Shown: positions 15,863 to 24,699 of the stretch, piece by piece
Numbering within the stretch: position 1 is the first letter of the stretch
How the letters are laid out: the number at the start of each line of letters is the position of its first letter
DNA from: Chloroflexota bacterium
GTDB lineage: Bacteria; Chloroflexota; Anaerolineae; Anaerolineales; Anaerolineaceae
DNA: 44,314 nucleotides
NCBI GenBank assembly: GCA_012798065.1
Contig: JAAZNW010000099.1
Coordinates: 1-44,314 of the forward strand
Direction of reading: 5' to 3'
The notes under the pieces: model-generated
What the model saw: only the letters and a program-made list of their open reading frames with translations
What the model was told of the DNA's origin: nothing
Database searches by the model: none
Position numbers and translations under genes: made by a program

Positions 15863-17211
15863 ACTCGCTGTTTGCCAGGATCCGTAAACTCCTTGTTGAA
15901 GACCACATTCTCACCCGGGTTTTAAAAAATACCGGGTACCTGTTCAGTTCAACTTCATTTGGTTTGTTGCTTTCGCTTGTGCAAAGCGTTTTTGCCGCCC
16001 GCCTGCTGGGGGTGGCTGCCTTCGGGTTGGTGGGAATCATCACCTCTTTTGTCAGCAATGTGAACCGGGTTTTTTCTTTCCGCATGGGCGAGTTCATCAT
16101 CCGCTACCTGGGTAAGGAGTTGACTGAAAATAACCGCCAAAAAGCCGGCGCGGTTGTTAAAGTGGCGATGCTGACCGAAGGGTTCACTTCGGTTGTGGCG
16201 TTTTTTGTCTTGCTTTTGCTCGCTCCACTGGGCGCCAAATATATTGCCAAAGATATGCAGGCCTTGCCGATGATCCAGCTTTTCGCGGTGTCCATATTGG
16301 CGAATATGGTCTCAGAGACCTCTATCGGAGTGCTGCAAATTACCAACCATTTTCGCACCCAGGCCATGATCAATGTGATTCAAAGTGTGGTCACAGCGCT
16401 GCTCATTCTGCTGGCTTACTTGCTGCATGGCGGAATCATCTTCGTGCTCAGCGCTTACCTGGTAGGGAAGATCCTGCTGGGTATCAGCCCGGCTATCCTC
16501 GCTTTCTATTATCTGCCCCGCCATTTACAGCCTGGATGGTGGAAAACCCCTCTCTCGCTACTGCCCCCATTTAAAGAACTGGCTCATTTCACCCTTAGCA
16601 CCAATCTCAGCGGCACAGTTAAAATGATTGCCAGTGAAAGCGAACCGCTGTGGGTCGGGTTTTTCCTGGATCAGCAGTCTGTAGGGCTGTATAAACTGGC
16701 TCTTTCTATCGTCAACCCTTTAATGATGCCCATCACCCCATTTGTTACCACGACTTACCCCGAGATGACCCGCAGTATCGTCTCACGGGCATGGGCGCAG
16801 TTGCGCAGGCTGCTCAGGCGCGTTACCCTGATTTCCGCTTCATGGACCGGGTTGGTACTGCTGGTGATGTTAATTGCAGGCAGGTGGTTGATCCAGCTGT
16901 TCTATGGCGCTGCGTTTGTCCCCGCATTCCCGGCGACGATGGTTCTGCTGCTGGGCTTTGGCTTCGCCAATGTCTTCTTCTGGAACCGCTCCTTGCTGCT
17001 GTCTTTCGGACAAGCCAACATCCCGCTCTATGTCTTGTTCAGCGCGGCGTTGGTTAAGATCGCATTGGCTTTTTGGGTGGTGCCGCGCTGGGGGATCGTC
17101 GGCGAAAGCGCTCTCTTATCTGCTTACCTGATCATTTCCACTGCTCTTCTGGTGTTCATCGGTTTACGAAAAGCCAGGCAGGGTGAAAAAGCGGATCTCA
17201 AAGGAGAATGA
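15859..17211 (+). CDS. Polysaccharide flippase (Wzx-like, MATE/MOP superfamily)
   Basis: A 450-residue membrane protein with about twelve hydrophobic helices, built like Wzx/RfbX oligosaccharide-lipid flippases: an early LLLSLVQSVFAARLLGVAAFG helix pair (read as LLLSLVQSVF then AARLLGVAAFG), a central soluble-side SGTVKMIASESEPLWVG stretch, and a C-terminal half with paired helices. It probably moves undecaprenyl-linked sugar units across the membrane. The short basic C-terminus (RKARQGEKADLKGE) is cytosolic. ATG 15859 lies in an ATGA overlap with the epimerase; the stop is 1 nt before the glycosyltransferase start. Confidence 0.88.
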   Translation: MNSLFARIRKLLVEDHILTRVLKNTGYLFSSTSFGLLLSLVQSVFAARLLGVAAFGLVGIITSFVSNVNRVFSFRMGEFIIRYLGKELTENNRQKAGAVVKVAMLTEGFTSVVAFFVLLLLAPLGAKYIAKDMQALPMIQLFAVSILANMVSETSIGVLQITNHFRTQAMINVIQSVVTALLILLAYLLHGGIIFVLSAYLVGKILLGISPAILAFYYLPRHLQPGWWKTPLSLLPPFKELAHFTLSTNLSGTVKMIASESEPLWVGFFLDQQSVGLYKLALSIVNPLMMPITPFVTTTYPEMTRSIVSRAWAQLRRLLRRVTLISASWTGLVLLVMLIAGRWLIQLFYGAAFVPAFPATMVLLLGFGFANVFFWNRSLLLSFGQANIPLYVLFSAALVKIALAFWVVPRWGIVGESALLSAYLIISTALLVFIGLRKARQGEKADLKGE

Positions 17212-17212
17212 G

Positions 17213-18352
17213 ATGAAGATCGCCTGTATCTCCACCGCGCAGGTCCCGTCTACCCGCGCCCACAGCATCCAGGTGATGAAGGTGACACAGGCGCTGGCGC
17301 AAAATGGCGAGGAAGTGGTTCTTTACCTCCCGGGAAAGGAACCTCCTGCCTGGCAGGAACTCGCTGACCAGTATGGATTGATAGAACCCTTCGAAATCAT
17401 CACGCTGCCGACCCGCCCCGGGTTGAAACGGCTGGACTTCTCCCTGGCAGGGGTCAAATCAGCGCGACGTTGGGGCGCGCAGCTGGTGTACACGCGTATG
17501 TTATGGGTGGCTTTGTTCGCCGGGTTACGGGCGATGCCTTTCGTTTTGGAGATGCACGACCTCCCGTCGGGAACTTTCGGCCCGCATATTTATCGGCGCA
17601 TCCTGCGGATGAAAGCCCCAAAACTGGTCGTTTACATTACCTCGGCGTTAAAAACACTTGCTGATCAACGCTTTGGGGTGGCTGCCAGGGTTGGTGAATA
17701 CCTTATTGCTCCTGACGGAGTGGATCTTGAGCGGTATTCTGACCTGCCCAAACCGGCGGCTGCGCGAAAAAAGTTAGCCCTCGAAGAAGCGATGACGGCC
17801 GGCTATTCCGGTGGGTTTTACCCTGGGCGCGGGCTCGAGCTGATGCAACAACTGGCGCGCGCTTTCCCGCAGGTGCGTTTCTTATGGATTGGTGGAAATG
17901 ATGACCAGGTGGAGTGGTGGCGCGCAAGGTTGAAAGAGGCTGATATTCATAACGTGCAACTCACCGGTTTCATCCCTAACAGCCAGTTACCCCTCTACCA
18001 GGCGGCCGCGGATATCTTGGTGATGCCATACAGTCGGGCTTTCGGCGGTAGCGGTGGCGGTGATATTTCAGCGGTCAGCAGCCCAATGAAGCTCTTTGAG
18101 TACATGGCCGCGGGACGTTGCATTCTTGCCAGCGACCTGCCGGTATTGCGTGAGGTTTTAAATGACCAGACCGCGGCTTTCTTCGAAATCGAGAATTTTT
18201 CTGACCTGCGCGAGAAGTTCGCGGAATTGCTCACGGATGGCACCCGGCGGGAGAAATTAGCCAGCGCGGCGAAGAGCGCCGCGAACGCTTACAGCTGGAA
18301 AACCCGCATGACGGGCATCATGCGGGTGATGAACAACACCCTCAATCACTGA
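17213..18352 (+). CDS. Glycosyltransferase family 4 protein (GT-B)
   Basis: A GT-B retaining glycosyltransferase of 379 residues. The N-terminal domain starts KIACISTAQVPSTRAHSIQ, with a donor-independent acceptor fold. The C-terminal domain has APDGVDLERY, GYSGGFYPGRGLELM, and VSSPMKLFEYMAAGRCILASD, in which the glutamate of the SPMKLFEYMA loop binds the nucleotide-sugar in GT4 enzymes. The start is ATG 17213, placed 6 nt after AGGAG at the flippase stop; a GTG 30 nt earlier adds ten residues and would overlap the flippase. Donor and acceptor sugars are unknown. Confidence 0.9.
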   Translation: MKIACISTAQVPSTRAHSIQVMKVTQALAQNGEEVVLYLPGKEPPAWQELADQYGLIEPFEIITLPTRPGLKRLDFSLAGVKSARRWGAQLVYTRMLWVALFAGLRAMPFVLEMHDLPSGTFGPHIYRRILRMKAPKLVVYITSALKTLADQRFGVAARVGEYLIAPDGVDLERYSDLPKPAAARKKLALEEAMTAGYSGGFYPGRGLELMQQLARAFPQVRFLWIGGNDDQVEWWRARLKEADIHNVQLTGFIPNSQLPLYQAAADILVMPYSRAFGGSGGGDISAVSSPMKLFEYMAAGRCILASDLPVLREVLNDQTAAFFEIENFSDLREKFAELLTDGTRREKLASAAKSAANAYSWKTRMTGIMRVMNNTLNH

Positions 18353-18375
18353 TTACGATTGGGCTGACGGTCTGT

Positions 18376-18684
18376 TTAGGGCTGCCAGCCGCCGATATCG
18401 TTCCAGGCGTACTCGAGGTGAGAAGCCGGTACTTTGCCGGCTTGCTTGCGCACCCTGGCGAATGCCCATGACATCAACTCGTTTCCGCCAAGCTCATGCA
18501 GTCTTTTTCCAATTTCACGGGTGCGGATGTGCCGGCACTGGCTGTTGTAACCGTATCCGGGTATTTCTGAAAGGTAATCTTCCTTAATCCCAATACGGAT
18601 CAATTCTTCCAGAAGAGAATGCACTTCCCGGCTGTTCGCCGCAGAATAAGGACGGGGCTTGAACCAGGTGAAGAAAAAGGGCAT
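18376..18684 (-). CDS. Small conserved-looking hypothetical protein
   Basis: I do not recognise this 102-residue protein. It has no signal peptide or membrane span, is moderately basic, and contains one cysteine (QCRHIRTREIGKRLHELGG region). The mid-part (EIGKRLHELGGNELMSWAFARV) suggests two amphipathic helices. The ATG at 18684 is preferred since AGGAG lies 6 nt upstream; a longer frame to 18726 lacks this. It is alone on the minus strand between the polysaccharide run and the large plus-strand operon. Confidence 0.6.
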   Translation of the reverse strand: MPFFFTWFKPRPYSAANSREVHSLLEELIRIGIKEDYLSEIPGYGYNSQCRHIRTREIGKRLHELGGNELMSWAFARVRKQAGKVPASHLEYAWNDIGGWQP

Positions 18685-18835
18685 AGCAGGCTCCTGAAGA
18701 ATGAGTCTTAAGCTTTCCGTCAACATTAATTGTACAACTTTTTTTGAAGCGCTGTCGCTTGAACGAAAATCTGGCCTGAATCCTGCATCTAAAAAATGAC
18801 CCAGCCATGAAAGGGGCTATACTCTATTGTTAGCG

Positions 18836-19075
18836 ATGGATCCTCGATTCTGGTCACAATGGCAAGATACGTTTCGCCGTCACGGGCTGACACCTTTGAT
18901 GTTAAGCCTGCTTGAAGATGGAGGAATATTTCGCCACTTCATCTCGCAGGCAATGCTAGCGGTTGCGCCATTCTTCAACCACAGTGCTGCTTCCTGGCAG
19001 GCGTTCGCCGACATGCTGGAAGACCCGGCCATTGCGCTATCCTTCGCGGAGCACCTGCGCGAGGAGGACGCGTGA
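18836..19075 (+). CDS. Small hypothetical protein heading the GlmL-like cluster
   Basis: A 79-residue protein not recognised by family. It is rich in aromatic and acidic residues (MDPRFWSQWQDTF start, EHLREEDA end) and has no long membrane span, although FISQAMLAVAPFF is moderately hydrophobic. ATG 18836 is chosen; a TTG at 18827 is possible. A TATACT box at 18818-18823 just upstream may be the operon promoter, giving a very short leader. Its stop overlaps the next gene's GTG (GTGA), which supports it being real and the first gene of the eight-gene operon. Confidence 0.6.
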   Translation: MDPRFWSQWQDTFRRHGLTPLMLSLLEDGGIFRHFISQAMLAVAPFFNHSAASWQAFADMLEDPAIALSFAEHLREEDA

Positions 19076-19824
19076 AGGCTGAACCTATCCTGGGGTTACT
19101 GGTGGTGATTTTCGCCGCCGGATGGATGATCTTTCTCTCTTACCGGAAGAAATCATCCGAAGGACGGGCGACCTTTCGCCGTATCACTGCCATCAATCGC
19201 TTGAGGAGTGCGGTGGGGCTTTCTGTGGAAGATGGCAGCCGGGTGCACATATCACTGGGGAACGGCGATCTCAACGAAGCCAGCAACCCTTCTGGGCTGG
19301 CCGGAGTAGATACGCTGCAGCGTATCGGTCAATTAAGTTCCGCCAGCGACCAACCTCCTGTTTGCACCAGCGGTAATGGCGGGTTCACTTTGCTCAGCAA
19401 AGATGTGTTGCGCATGGTTGCTGGAGAAACCCAATCTACTGAGATGTTTGATGCAGATCATGGGCGAATGGCGGGCGCCACGCCGTTCGCTTATGTGCTG
19501 GGCACCCTGGAGGTAATGAATGAACCCGCCGTCAGGACCAATGTGTTTATGGGCAGTTATGGGGCTGAGGTCGGTTTTTTGACCACAGCGGCTGAGGAAA
19601 ATGGGGCATTTACACTGGCAGCCAGTGACTCAATTGTCGCGCAGTCAGTTTTCTTGGCCACTGCCCGTGAGGTCATGCTTGGGGAAGAGCTGTACGCCGT
19701 TCCGGCTTACCTGGTTCACCGCTCTTCACACGTGGCCAGCCTAAAAACGCAGGACCTGCTGCGCCTGATCATTAGCGGAGCATTGCTTTTAGGTCTTCTG
19801 CTCAAACTGGCAGGTATCGCGTGA
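19072..19824 (+). CDS. Membrane protein, possibly DUF6754-like
   Basis: A 250-residue protein with one N-terminal span (residues 6-24, ILGLLVVIFAAGWMIFL) and one C-terminal span (near 230-248), so the middle of about 200 residues is on one side of the membrane. The central part has a glycine- and serine-rich start (HISLGNGDLNEASNP) and alternating beta/alpha pattern. It resembles an uncharacterised Chloroflexota family that I believe is named DUF6754, but I cannot confirm this. GTG 19072 follows GAGGAG at good spacing and overlaps the first gene. Function is unknown. Confidence 0.7.
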   Translation: MKAEPILGLLVVIFAAGWMIFLSYRKKSSEGRATFRRITAINRLRSAVGLSVEDGSRVHISLGNGDLNEASNPSGLAGVDTLQRIGQLSSASDQPPVCTSGNGGFTLLSKDVLRMVAGETQSTEMFDADHGRMAGATPFAYVLGTLEVMNEPAVRTNVFMGSYGAEVGFLTTAAEENGAFTLAASDSIVAQSVFLATAREVMLGEELYAVPAYLVHRSSHVASLKTQDLLRLIISGALLLGLLLKLAGIA

Positions 19825-20438
19825 AAGTACTGAATTACCTGATCGCCGCAATTACTGGTCTGATCGTGTTATTGGGGTATTTCTTTCCTGGCACAGGAAT
19901 TTCACTGGCCCGCTCTCCACTGCTGGATTGGGCAGTCACCCTTAGCGGCGTGGCCGGGTTAGTGGCGATTTTAAACCTGGTGTTTCATGTCCACTGGAAG
20001 CGGATTCAGGACAAGCACCCGCGCAGACTGTACAGCGGGGCATTGATTGTGACCTTCCTGCTGACAGTGGTTGCGGGGGTCTTTCTCGACCCTGGCAGCG
20101 CTGGTTTTCAAAAGCTCGTCACCCGGGTTCAGGTTCCTGTTGAATCCACACTGATGGCAGTGCTGGCTATCACGCTGGTTTTCGCCAGTCTGAAGTTGTT
20201 ACAACGTCAACGCAACTGGATGGGTTTTCTCTTCTTTTTAAGCGTGATCATATTTCTGGTACTAAACAGCGGAGTGCTGGCCTTTTCTACGGAGATCCCC
20301 ATCCTTACCAATCTGCTCTCAGCCTTTCATCGCGTTCCGATGGCCGGAGCCAGAGGGATGCTGCTGGGCATCGCTCTTGGTAGCCTGGCAACGGGAATTC
20401 GCGTTTTGATTGGCTCAGAAAAGCCCTATAACGGTTGA
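19821..20438 (+). CDS. Polytopic membrane protein of unknown function
   Basis: A 205-residue, highly hydrophobic protein with about six predicted spans (starting LIAAITGLIVLLGYFF, then DWAVTLSGVAGLVAILNL, LIVTFLLTVVAGVFL, LMAVLAITLVFASL, FLFFLSVIIFLVL, and a final MLLGIALGSLATGIRVL). No transport or enzyme motif is recognised. A conserved-looking basic loop (HVHWKRIQDKHPRRLYSG) lies between spans 2 and 3. GTG 19821 overlaps the preceding stop (GTGA). Likely a partner of the neighbouring membrane proteins. Confidence 0.7.
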   Translation: MKVLNYLIAAITGLIVLLGYFFPGTGISLARSPLLDWAVTLSGVAGLVAILNLVFHVHWKRIQDKHPRRLYSGALIVTFLLTVVAGVFLDPGSAGFQKLVTRVQVPVESTLMAVLAITLVFASLKLLQRQRNWMGFLFFLSVIIFLVLNSGVLAFSTEIPILTNLLSAFHRVPMAGARGMLLGIALGSLATGIRVLIGSEKPYNG

Positions 20439-20440
20439 TT

Positions 20441-22258
20441 ATGGCGGATATTCGCTGCCTTATTTGTAATCGAATGAACGATGCCAGCTCACCACGCTGT
20501 TGGTATTGTCGTTCACCACTCCCAGGCTATAAAGAACCACCTGCTCCGGATGAACCAGGTGAAGGTGAGATCCCTGAACCGGAACCATTGGCTGAAATTT
20601 CTGGCAGGGTTGAACCCACTGAAGAAAGCGGAGAAAGTTGGGAGGGGGAAGCGCCGGAATGGCTGGCCCGCATCCGGATGCTGAAAGAGCAAGATGAGCA
20701 AAAAACCCGTGAAACCTCTGGGTTGGATACCGAAGACTCCGGGCTGCCAGAATGGATTATAAACCTGCGCGCTGCTGAACCGCCAGTAATGGCAGAAAAG
20801 ACAGCCGAGGAAGCCTTGCTGGAGGATTCTGACGCGAAGGCAACAACCCCGGCAGATACTTATGCTGATTCACGGTTCGAAGAAACTGGTGGCCGGGCGA
20901 GTGGCGAATTTACGGGTGAACCGGTAGAGGGTGAAACCACTTCACCCGCGGCGAATGAACCGTTTGAAACCGCTGAGCTGCGCGATGGTCAACCGGCTCA
21001 TCCAATCTTCGAGGATGATCTGCCTGAATGGTTGTCTGCTGATGCGGGCATGGTGGAAACACATTCTTCTCAGAAAGACCAAACAGCCAGACCCTTTATC
21101 TCCAAGGAAGAAAACAAGCTTGCGGATGGCGTGCTGCCCGCCTGGTTGAAAGCCATCCGCCCTCTTGACGCCGTATCGCCGGCTACGCCAGATGCGCTTT
21201 ATTCTCCTGGTGAAGAGGGCGAAGGTATCCTCGCGGGTATTTCCGGCACACTGCGCTCGCAGCGGCTGGAAGACAGGGAGGTAAAAATGCCTTCCCGCCC
21301 CCATGAATTAGTCGTGACCCCCATGCAGCAGAAGAACGCTGAGTTGCTTTACCGGCTGAGTAACCCAGATATTGAGGAAACCTCCCCTGTAGCCATAACA
21401 AAAAAAAGCCGTCCTCAAAGGAAAACCCTCAAGATCTTTGCGGCGGTCATTTTATTCTTGGCGGTGCTCCTCCCCTATGGTTTTCGCTCGCTGCCTGTTA
21501 TCATCCCAGTTTTATTCCCTAAAGAGGTGGTGGACACGCTTGGCGTCATCGAGGGAATCCCCGCTGGAAAGCCGGTATTAATAGCCGCGCAGTTTGAAGG
21601 AGGGCTGGCGGGCGAACTTACCTTGAGCTCTGAACCAGTGTTCCAGCATCTGGTTTCCCACGGCGTTCCGCTCGCGCTGATGTCCACCAACGCCAGTGGA
21701 TATGCCATCCTCGAAGAACAGTTGCGGCGCGCTTCGGCGGGCGTCTCAGGCTACCTGTTTTCTGAGCGGGTGGTCAATCTTGGCTATTTGCCTGGCGGAA
21801 CGATTGGGCTGATTTCATTGGTTGGCGATATTCGAGCGGCGCTGCCTTATTCAACTGCTCTTGAACCCGCCTGGGAGACCACCCCCATCGCTGGCGCGCG
21901 AACCCTGGCTGATTTCGCCGCGATCTTGCTGCTTACCGATAATCCTGAAATCGTTCGCGCCTGGGTGGAACAAACCGGACGAATTGAAAAACCACCAATC
22001 CTGCTTGGTGTGGTGAGCGCGCAGGCCGCACCACTCGCTCAACCTTATTATGATAGCGGACAGGTTCAAGGGTTGGTGGCGGGTTCTTCCGGCGCGCTCG
22101 CCTATCAGATGATACGCCAGGTGCCCGGTAAAGCCTCCACAACCTTCGCTTCGTACCAATTTGCGCTTTTCATTGCCGCGTTGCTGATCTTCCTGGGAGG
22201 GGTTGTCAGTCTCGTCACCACAACCGGTGCCGCCGCGCATAAGAAAGGGAGGGGTTGA
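20441..22258 (+). CDS. Zinc-ribbon membrane protein with repeated LPxWL motifs
   Basis: A 605-residue protein of unknown function in three parts. Residues 1-25 hold a zinc ribbon: CLIC, then CWYC. Residues about 30-300 are acidic, Pro/Glu-rich and probably disordered, with four short tryptophan motifs of the LPxWL type (APEWLARIR, LPEWIINLR, LPEWLSAD, LPAWLKAIR). Near 325-345 a membrane span follows a basic stretch (KKSRPQRKTLK). The last ~250 residues look folded and extracytoplasmic (VLIAAQFEGGLAGEL, VSHGVPLALMSTN), closed by a final span. This architecture suggests a scaffold linking cytosolic partners to an outer domain. ATG 20441 is used; it overlaps nothing and follows the previous stop by 2 nt. 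Confidence 0.75.
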   Translation: MADIRCLICNRMNDASSPRCWYCRSPLPGYKEPPAPDEPGEGEIPEPEPLAEISGRVEPTEESGESWEGEAPEWLARIRMLKEQDEQKTRETSGLDTEDSGLPEWIINLRAAEPPVMAEKTAEEALLEDSDAKATTPADTYADSRFEETGGRASGEFTGEPVEGETTSPAANEPFETAELRDGQPAHPIFEDDLPEWLSADAGMVETHSSQKDQTARPFISKEENKLADGVLPAWLKAIRPLDAVSPATPDALYSPGEEGEGILAGISGTLRSQRLEDREVKMPSRPHELVVTPMQQKNAELLYRLSNPDIEETSPVAITKKSRPQRKTLKIFAAVILFLAVLLPYGFRSLPVIIPVLFPKEVVDTLGVIEGIPAGKPVLIAAQFEGGLAGELTLSSEPVFQHLVSHGVPLALMSTNASGYAILEEQLRRASAGVSGYLFSERVVNLGYLPGGTIGLISLVGDIRAALPYSTALEPAWETTPIAGARTLADFAAILLLTDNPEIVRAWVEQTGRIEKPPILLGVVSAQAAPLAQPYYDSGQVQGLVAGSSGALAYQMIRQVPGKASTTFASYQFALFIAALLIFLGGVVSLVTTTGAAAHKKGRG

Positions 22259-22929
22259 TGTCCTTCAACACAGAGGTTATCTGGGTGGTCATCAGCTTCA
22301 TCCTGACGCTGGTCGTGTTTAGTTTCTTATTGGGAGATATTCCCTTCTTCAGATTTGTTTCTGCCGTGCTGATTGGCATGACCGCAGGGTATATGACAAT
22401 TGTGATCATTTACCAGGTGCTGATCGCGCGCCTCGCGGTGCCATTGCTGCAAGGTTCTCGAGTAGCGTTGATACCTTTGTTGCTTTCCGGCATGTTACTC
22501 ATGAAGCTCTCGCCCCGCCTGAGCCGGCTGGGGAACCCCTCTATGGCATTGCTGGTAGGGGTTGGGGCGGCGGTGGCGGTAGGCGGAGCAGTGCTTGGCA
22601 CCCTTTTTGGGCAGGTAAAAGGGGCATTGGTTTTTGTTGATCTCGCCAGGGCTCAAAAAGGACCGACGAGCCTGTTATTGCTCGTCGAGGGCATCTTTTT
22701 CCTGCTGGGCACCCTGGCGACTTTGTTTTATTTTCATTTTTCGGCGCGAAAAGTGAAAGGCAAAGAACCACAGGCGCATTGGAGCATCAGGCTGCTGTCA
22801 TCCGTTGGCAGGGTGTTCATTGCCATCACGCTTGGGGCGGTGTTCGCCGGTGTGATAACCGCCGGACTTACTGCGCTTGTTGAACGGGCTGATTTTCTTC
22901 TCGGAACACTGTTGTTTTGGGTGAGATAG
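22258..22929 (+). CDS. Polytopic membrane protein of unknown function
   Basis: A 223-residue membrane protein with about seven predicted spans. The N-terminus (VIWVVISFILTLVVFSFLLGD) is a span, followed by RFVSAVLIGMTAGYM and two further hairpins; a glycine/alanine-rich span MALLVGVGAAVAVGGAVLGTLFGQV lies in the middle. No known transporter signature is recognised. ATG 22258 lies in a TGATG overlap with the zinc-ribbon gene, and the GlmL-like gene starts 5 nt after its stop. Confidence 0.7.
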   Translation: MSFNTEVIWVVISFILTLVVFSFLLGDIPFFRFVSAVLIGMTAGYMTIVIIYQVLIARLAVPLLQGSRVALIPLLLSGMLLMKLSPRLSRLGNPSMALLVGVGAAVAVGGAVLGTLFGQVKGALVFVDLARAQKGPTSLLLLVEGIFFLLGTLATLFYFHFSARKVKGKEPQAHWSIRLLSSVGRVFIAITLGAVFAGVITAGLTALVERADFLLGTLLFWVR

Positions 22930-22934
22930 AAAAA

Positions 22935-24662
22935 ATGAAAAGCGGGCTTGCGCAACCAATGTCAGTTTTAGGGATTGAAATCGGCGACGTTCATACGCGC
23001 GGACACCTGTTCGATATTGTTGAAAACAGTTATCGGCTGATTGCTTCAAGTTCTGCGCCGACCACGTCTTTTTACCCCATTCTGGACATTGGAGACGCTA
23101 TTTACGAAGTCTTGAGCCGAATCCAGGAGATTTGCGGGCGTACATTGATTGAAAAAAGTGGCGAGCTGATTTTACCCGCGCTGCCCACGGGCGATGGGGT
23201 CGACCAATTTTATATCACCACCTCTTGTTTCTCATCGCTCCAGGTGGTGGCAGTCGGATTACTGAACGATGTGTCTCTCGATTCAGCCAGGAAACTTTGT
23301 AACGCCACATACGCTAACCTGTTGGAATCCATCGGGATCAATGACAGGCGGTCTTACTCTCAGCAGTTAGATACGCTGCTGACTATCAGGCCGGATCTGG
23401 TCATCTTCACGGGAGGAACGGATGGCGGCGCATCCCGCTCTCTCTTGCGAACAGCAGAACTTGTCAGCACTGCGCTGCAATTGCTTCCGCGCGGCACCCG
23501 TCCGCAGATTCTTTACTGCGGAAACCAGGTGTTGAGCGCTCAGCTGAAGGATGTGTTTGAGCGTTATACAACCGTACGCAGCGCACCGAACATTCGGCCC
23601 TCCTTTGAAGGGGAGAATCTTGAACCTGCCTTGACTGAACTGGATGCGTTGGTCATGGAAAAGATGAATGAAGAGATAGGAGGGCTCAAACGCACATCCC
23701 CTCTCTGCACAACCCCACCTCAGTTGAAGAACCAGGGATTCATGCGGATGATCAAGTTTCTGGGTCGGCAGTACGACCCTCTGAAAGGGGTTTTAGGCCT
23801 GGATGTCGGCATGAACTATTCTATGGCTGCCTACAGTAATGACCGGGTGTCTATCCTTAATACGTTCAACTTTGGCATAGGCAGCGGTCTTGAAGCATTC
23901 CTGCGAAAAGGCGATATCAAAGATATCTCCCGCTGGTTGACCTTTCCTGTGCCTGACACAGTGGTAAGCGATGCCCTTTGGAATCGCTCTTTATTCCCCC
24001 TTTCTGTGGCTGCGACCAAAGAAGAAATCGCCATTGAACAGGCGGTATTAAGGCAGATGTTACAGGCGATGATGATTGACCTGGAATCGCGGGAAATAAT
24101 GCCATCTTTACGGTTTGAGCCCATTGTGCTGAGTGGTTGCACCGTCAGCCATGTGGCCGACCCGGTGCGTTCTTTGTTGCTGGCACTTGATGGCATCCAA
24201 CCCCTGGGCATCAGCCCCTTGATCCTCGATAAGCACAGCCTTTTACCCTTATTAGGGACGATCGCTGCTCACAACTCGCTCCTGGCAGTGCAGCTGCTGG
24301 AATCAACCGCTTTTTCCAATCTGGCGACAGTTGTCAATATTACCAGCAAAACGCGCGCGGGCAGCCCGCTGCTTTACGCGCGGCTGGATTACGCGGATGG
24401 CAATTCTTTTGAGGTGGAAGTAAAACAGGGTTCCATCATTTCGCTCCCATTAGCACCGGGGGCGACTGGGCTGCTGCGGTTGCGGCTGACAAGCCGGGCG
24501 GAGATAGAAGAGCTGGCGCTCATCCGCGAACCGATCAAGGTGCAGGGAGGGGTTTGCGGGGTGGTGGTGGATGCCCGCGGGCGGCCAATCGTGCTGCCTG
24601 AAGACCAGGGCAGGAGAATCGAGTTGCTCAAAGAATGGGAATTCCTGCTGGGCGCGGCATAA
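22935..24662 (+). CDS. GlmL/MutL-like ASKHA-fold ATPase
   Basis: A 575-residue protein related to GlmL (MutL), the actin-like ATPase family normally linked with B12-dependent glutamate mutase, not the mismatch-repair MutL. Two nucleotide-binding phosphate loops are visible: VLGIEIGDVHTRGHLFD at the N-terminus and VLGLDVGMNYSMAAYS near residue 287, with VIFTGGTDGGASRSL near 152-167 as the diagnostic GlmL segment. The first loop has lost the usual Ser/Thr run, so it may be degenerate. No mutase subunits are nearby; flanking genes are membrane proteins. ATG 22935 is used; a weak TTG/GTG start further upstream would overlap the previous gene. Confidence 0.82.
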   Translation: MKSGLAQPMSVLGIEIGDVHTRGHLFDIVENSYRLIASSSAPTTSFYPILDIGDAIYEVLSRIQEICGRTLIEKSGELILPALPTGDGVDQFYITTSCFSSLQVVAVGLLNDVSLDSARKLCNATYANLLESIGINDRRSYSQQLDTLLTIRPDLVIFTGGTDGGASRSLLRTAELVSTALQLLPRGTRPQILYCGNQVLSAQLKDVFERYTTVRSAPNIRPSFEGENLEPALTELDALVMEKMNEEIGGLKRTSPLCTTPPQLKNQGFMRMIKFLGRQYDPLKGVLGLDVGMNYSMAAYSNDRVSILNTFNFGIGSGLEAFLRKGDIKDISRWLTFPVPDTVVSDALWNRSLFPLSVAATKEEIAIEQAVLRQMLQAMMIDLESREIMPSLRFEPIVLSGCTVSHVADPVRSLLLALDGIQPLGISPLILDKHSLLPLLGTIAAHNSLLAVQLLESTAFSNLATVVNITSKTRAGSPLLYARLDYADGNSFEVEVKQGSIISLPLAPGATGLLRLRLTSRAEIEELALIREPIKVQGGVCGVVVDARGRPIVLPEDQGRRIELLKEWEFLLGAA

Positions 24663-24699
24663 TGGTACATTTATTGCAACATATAGCGCGGGAGTTTAT

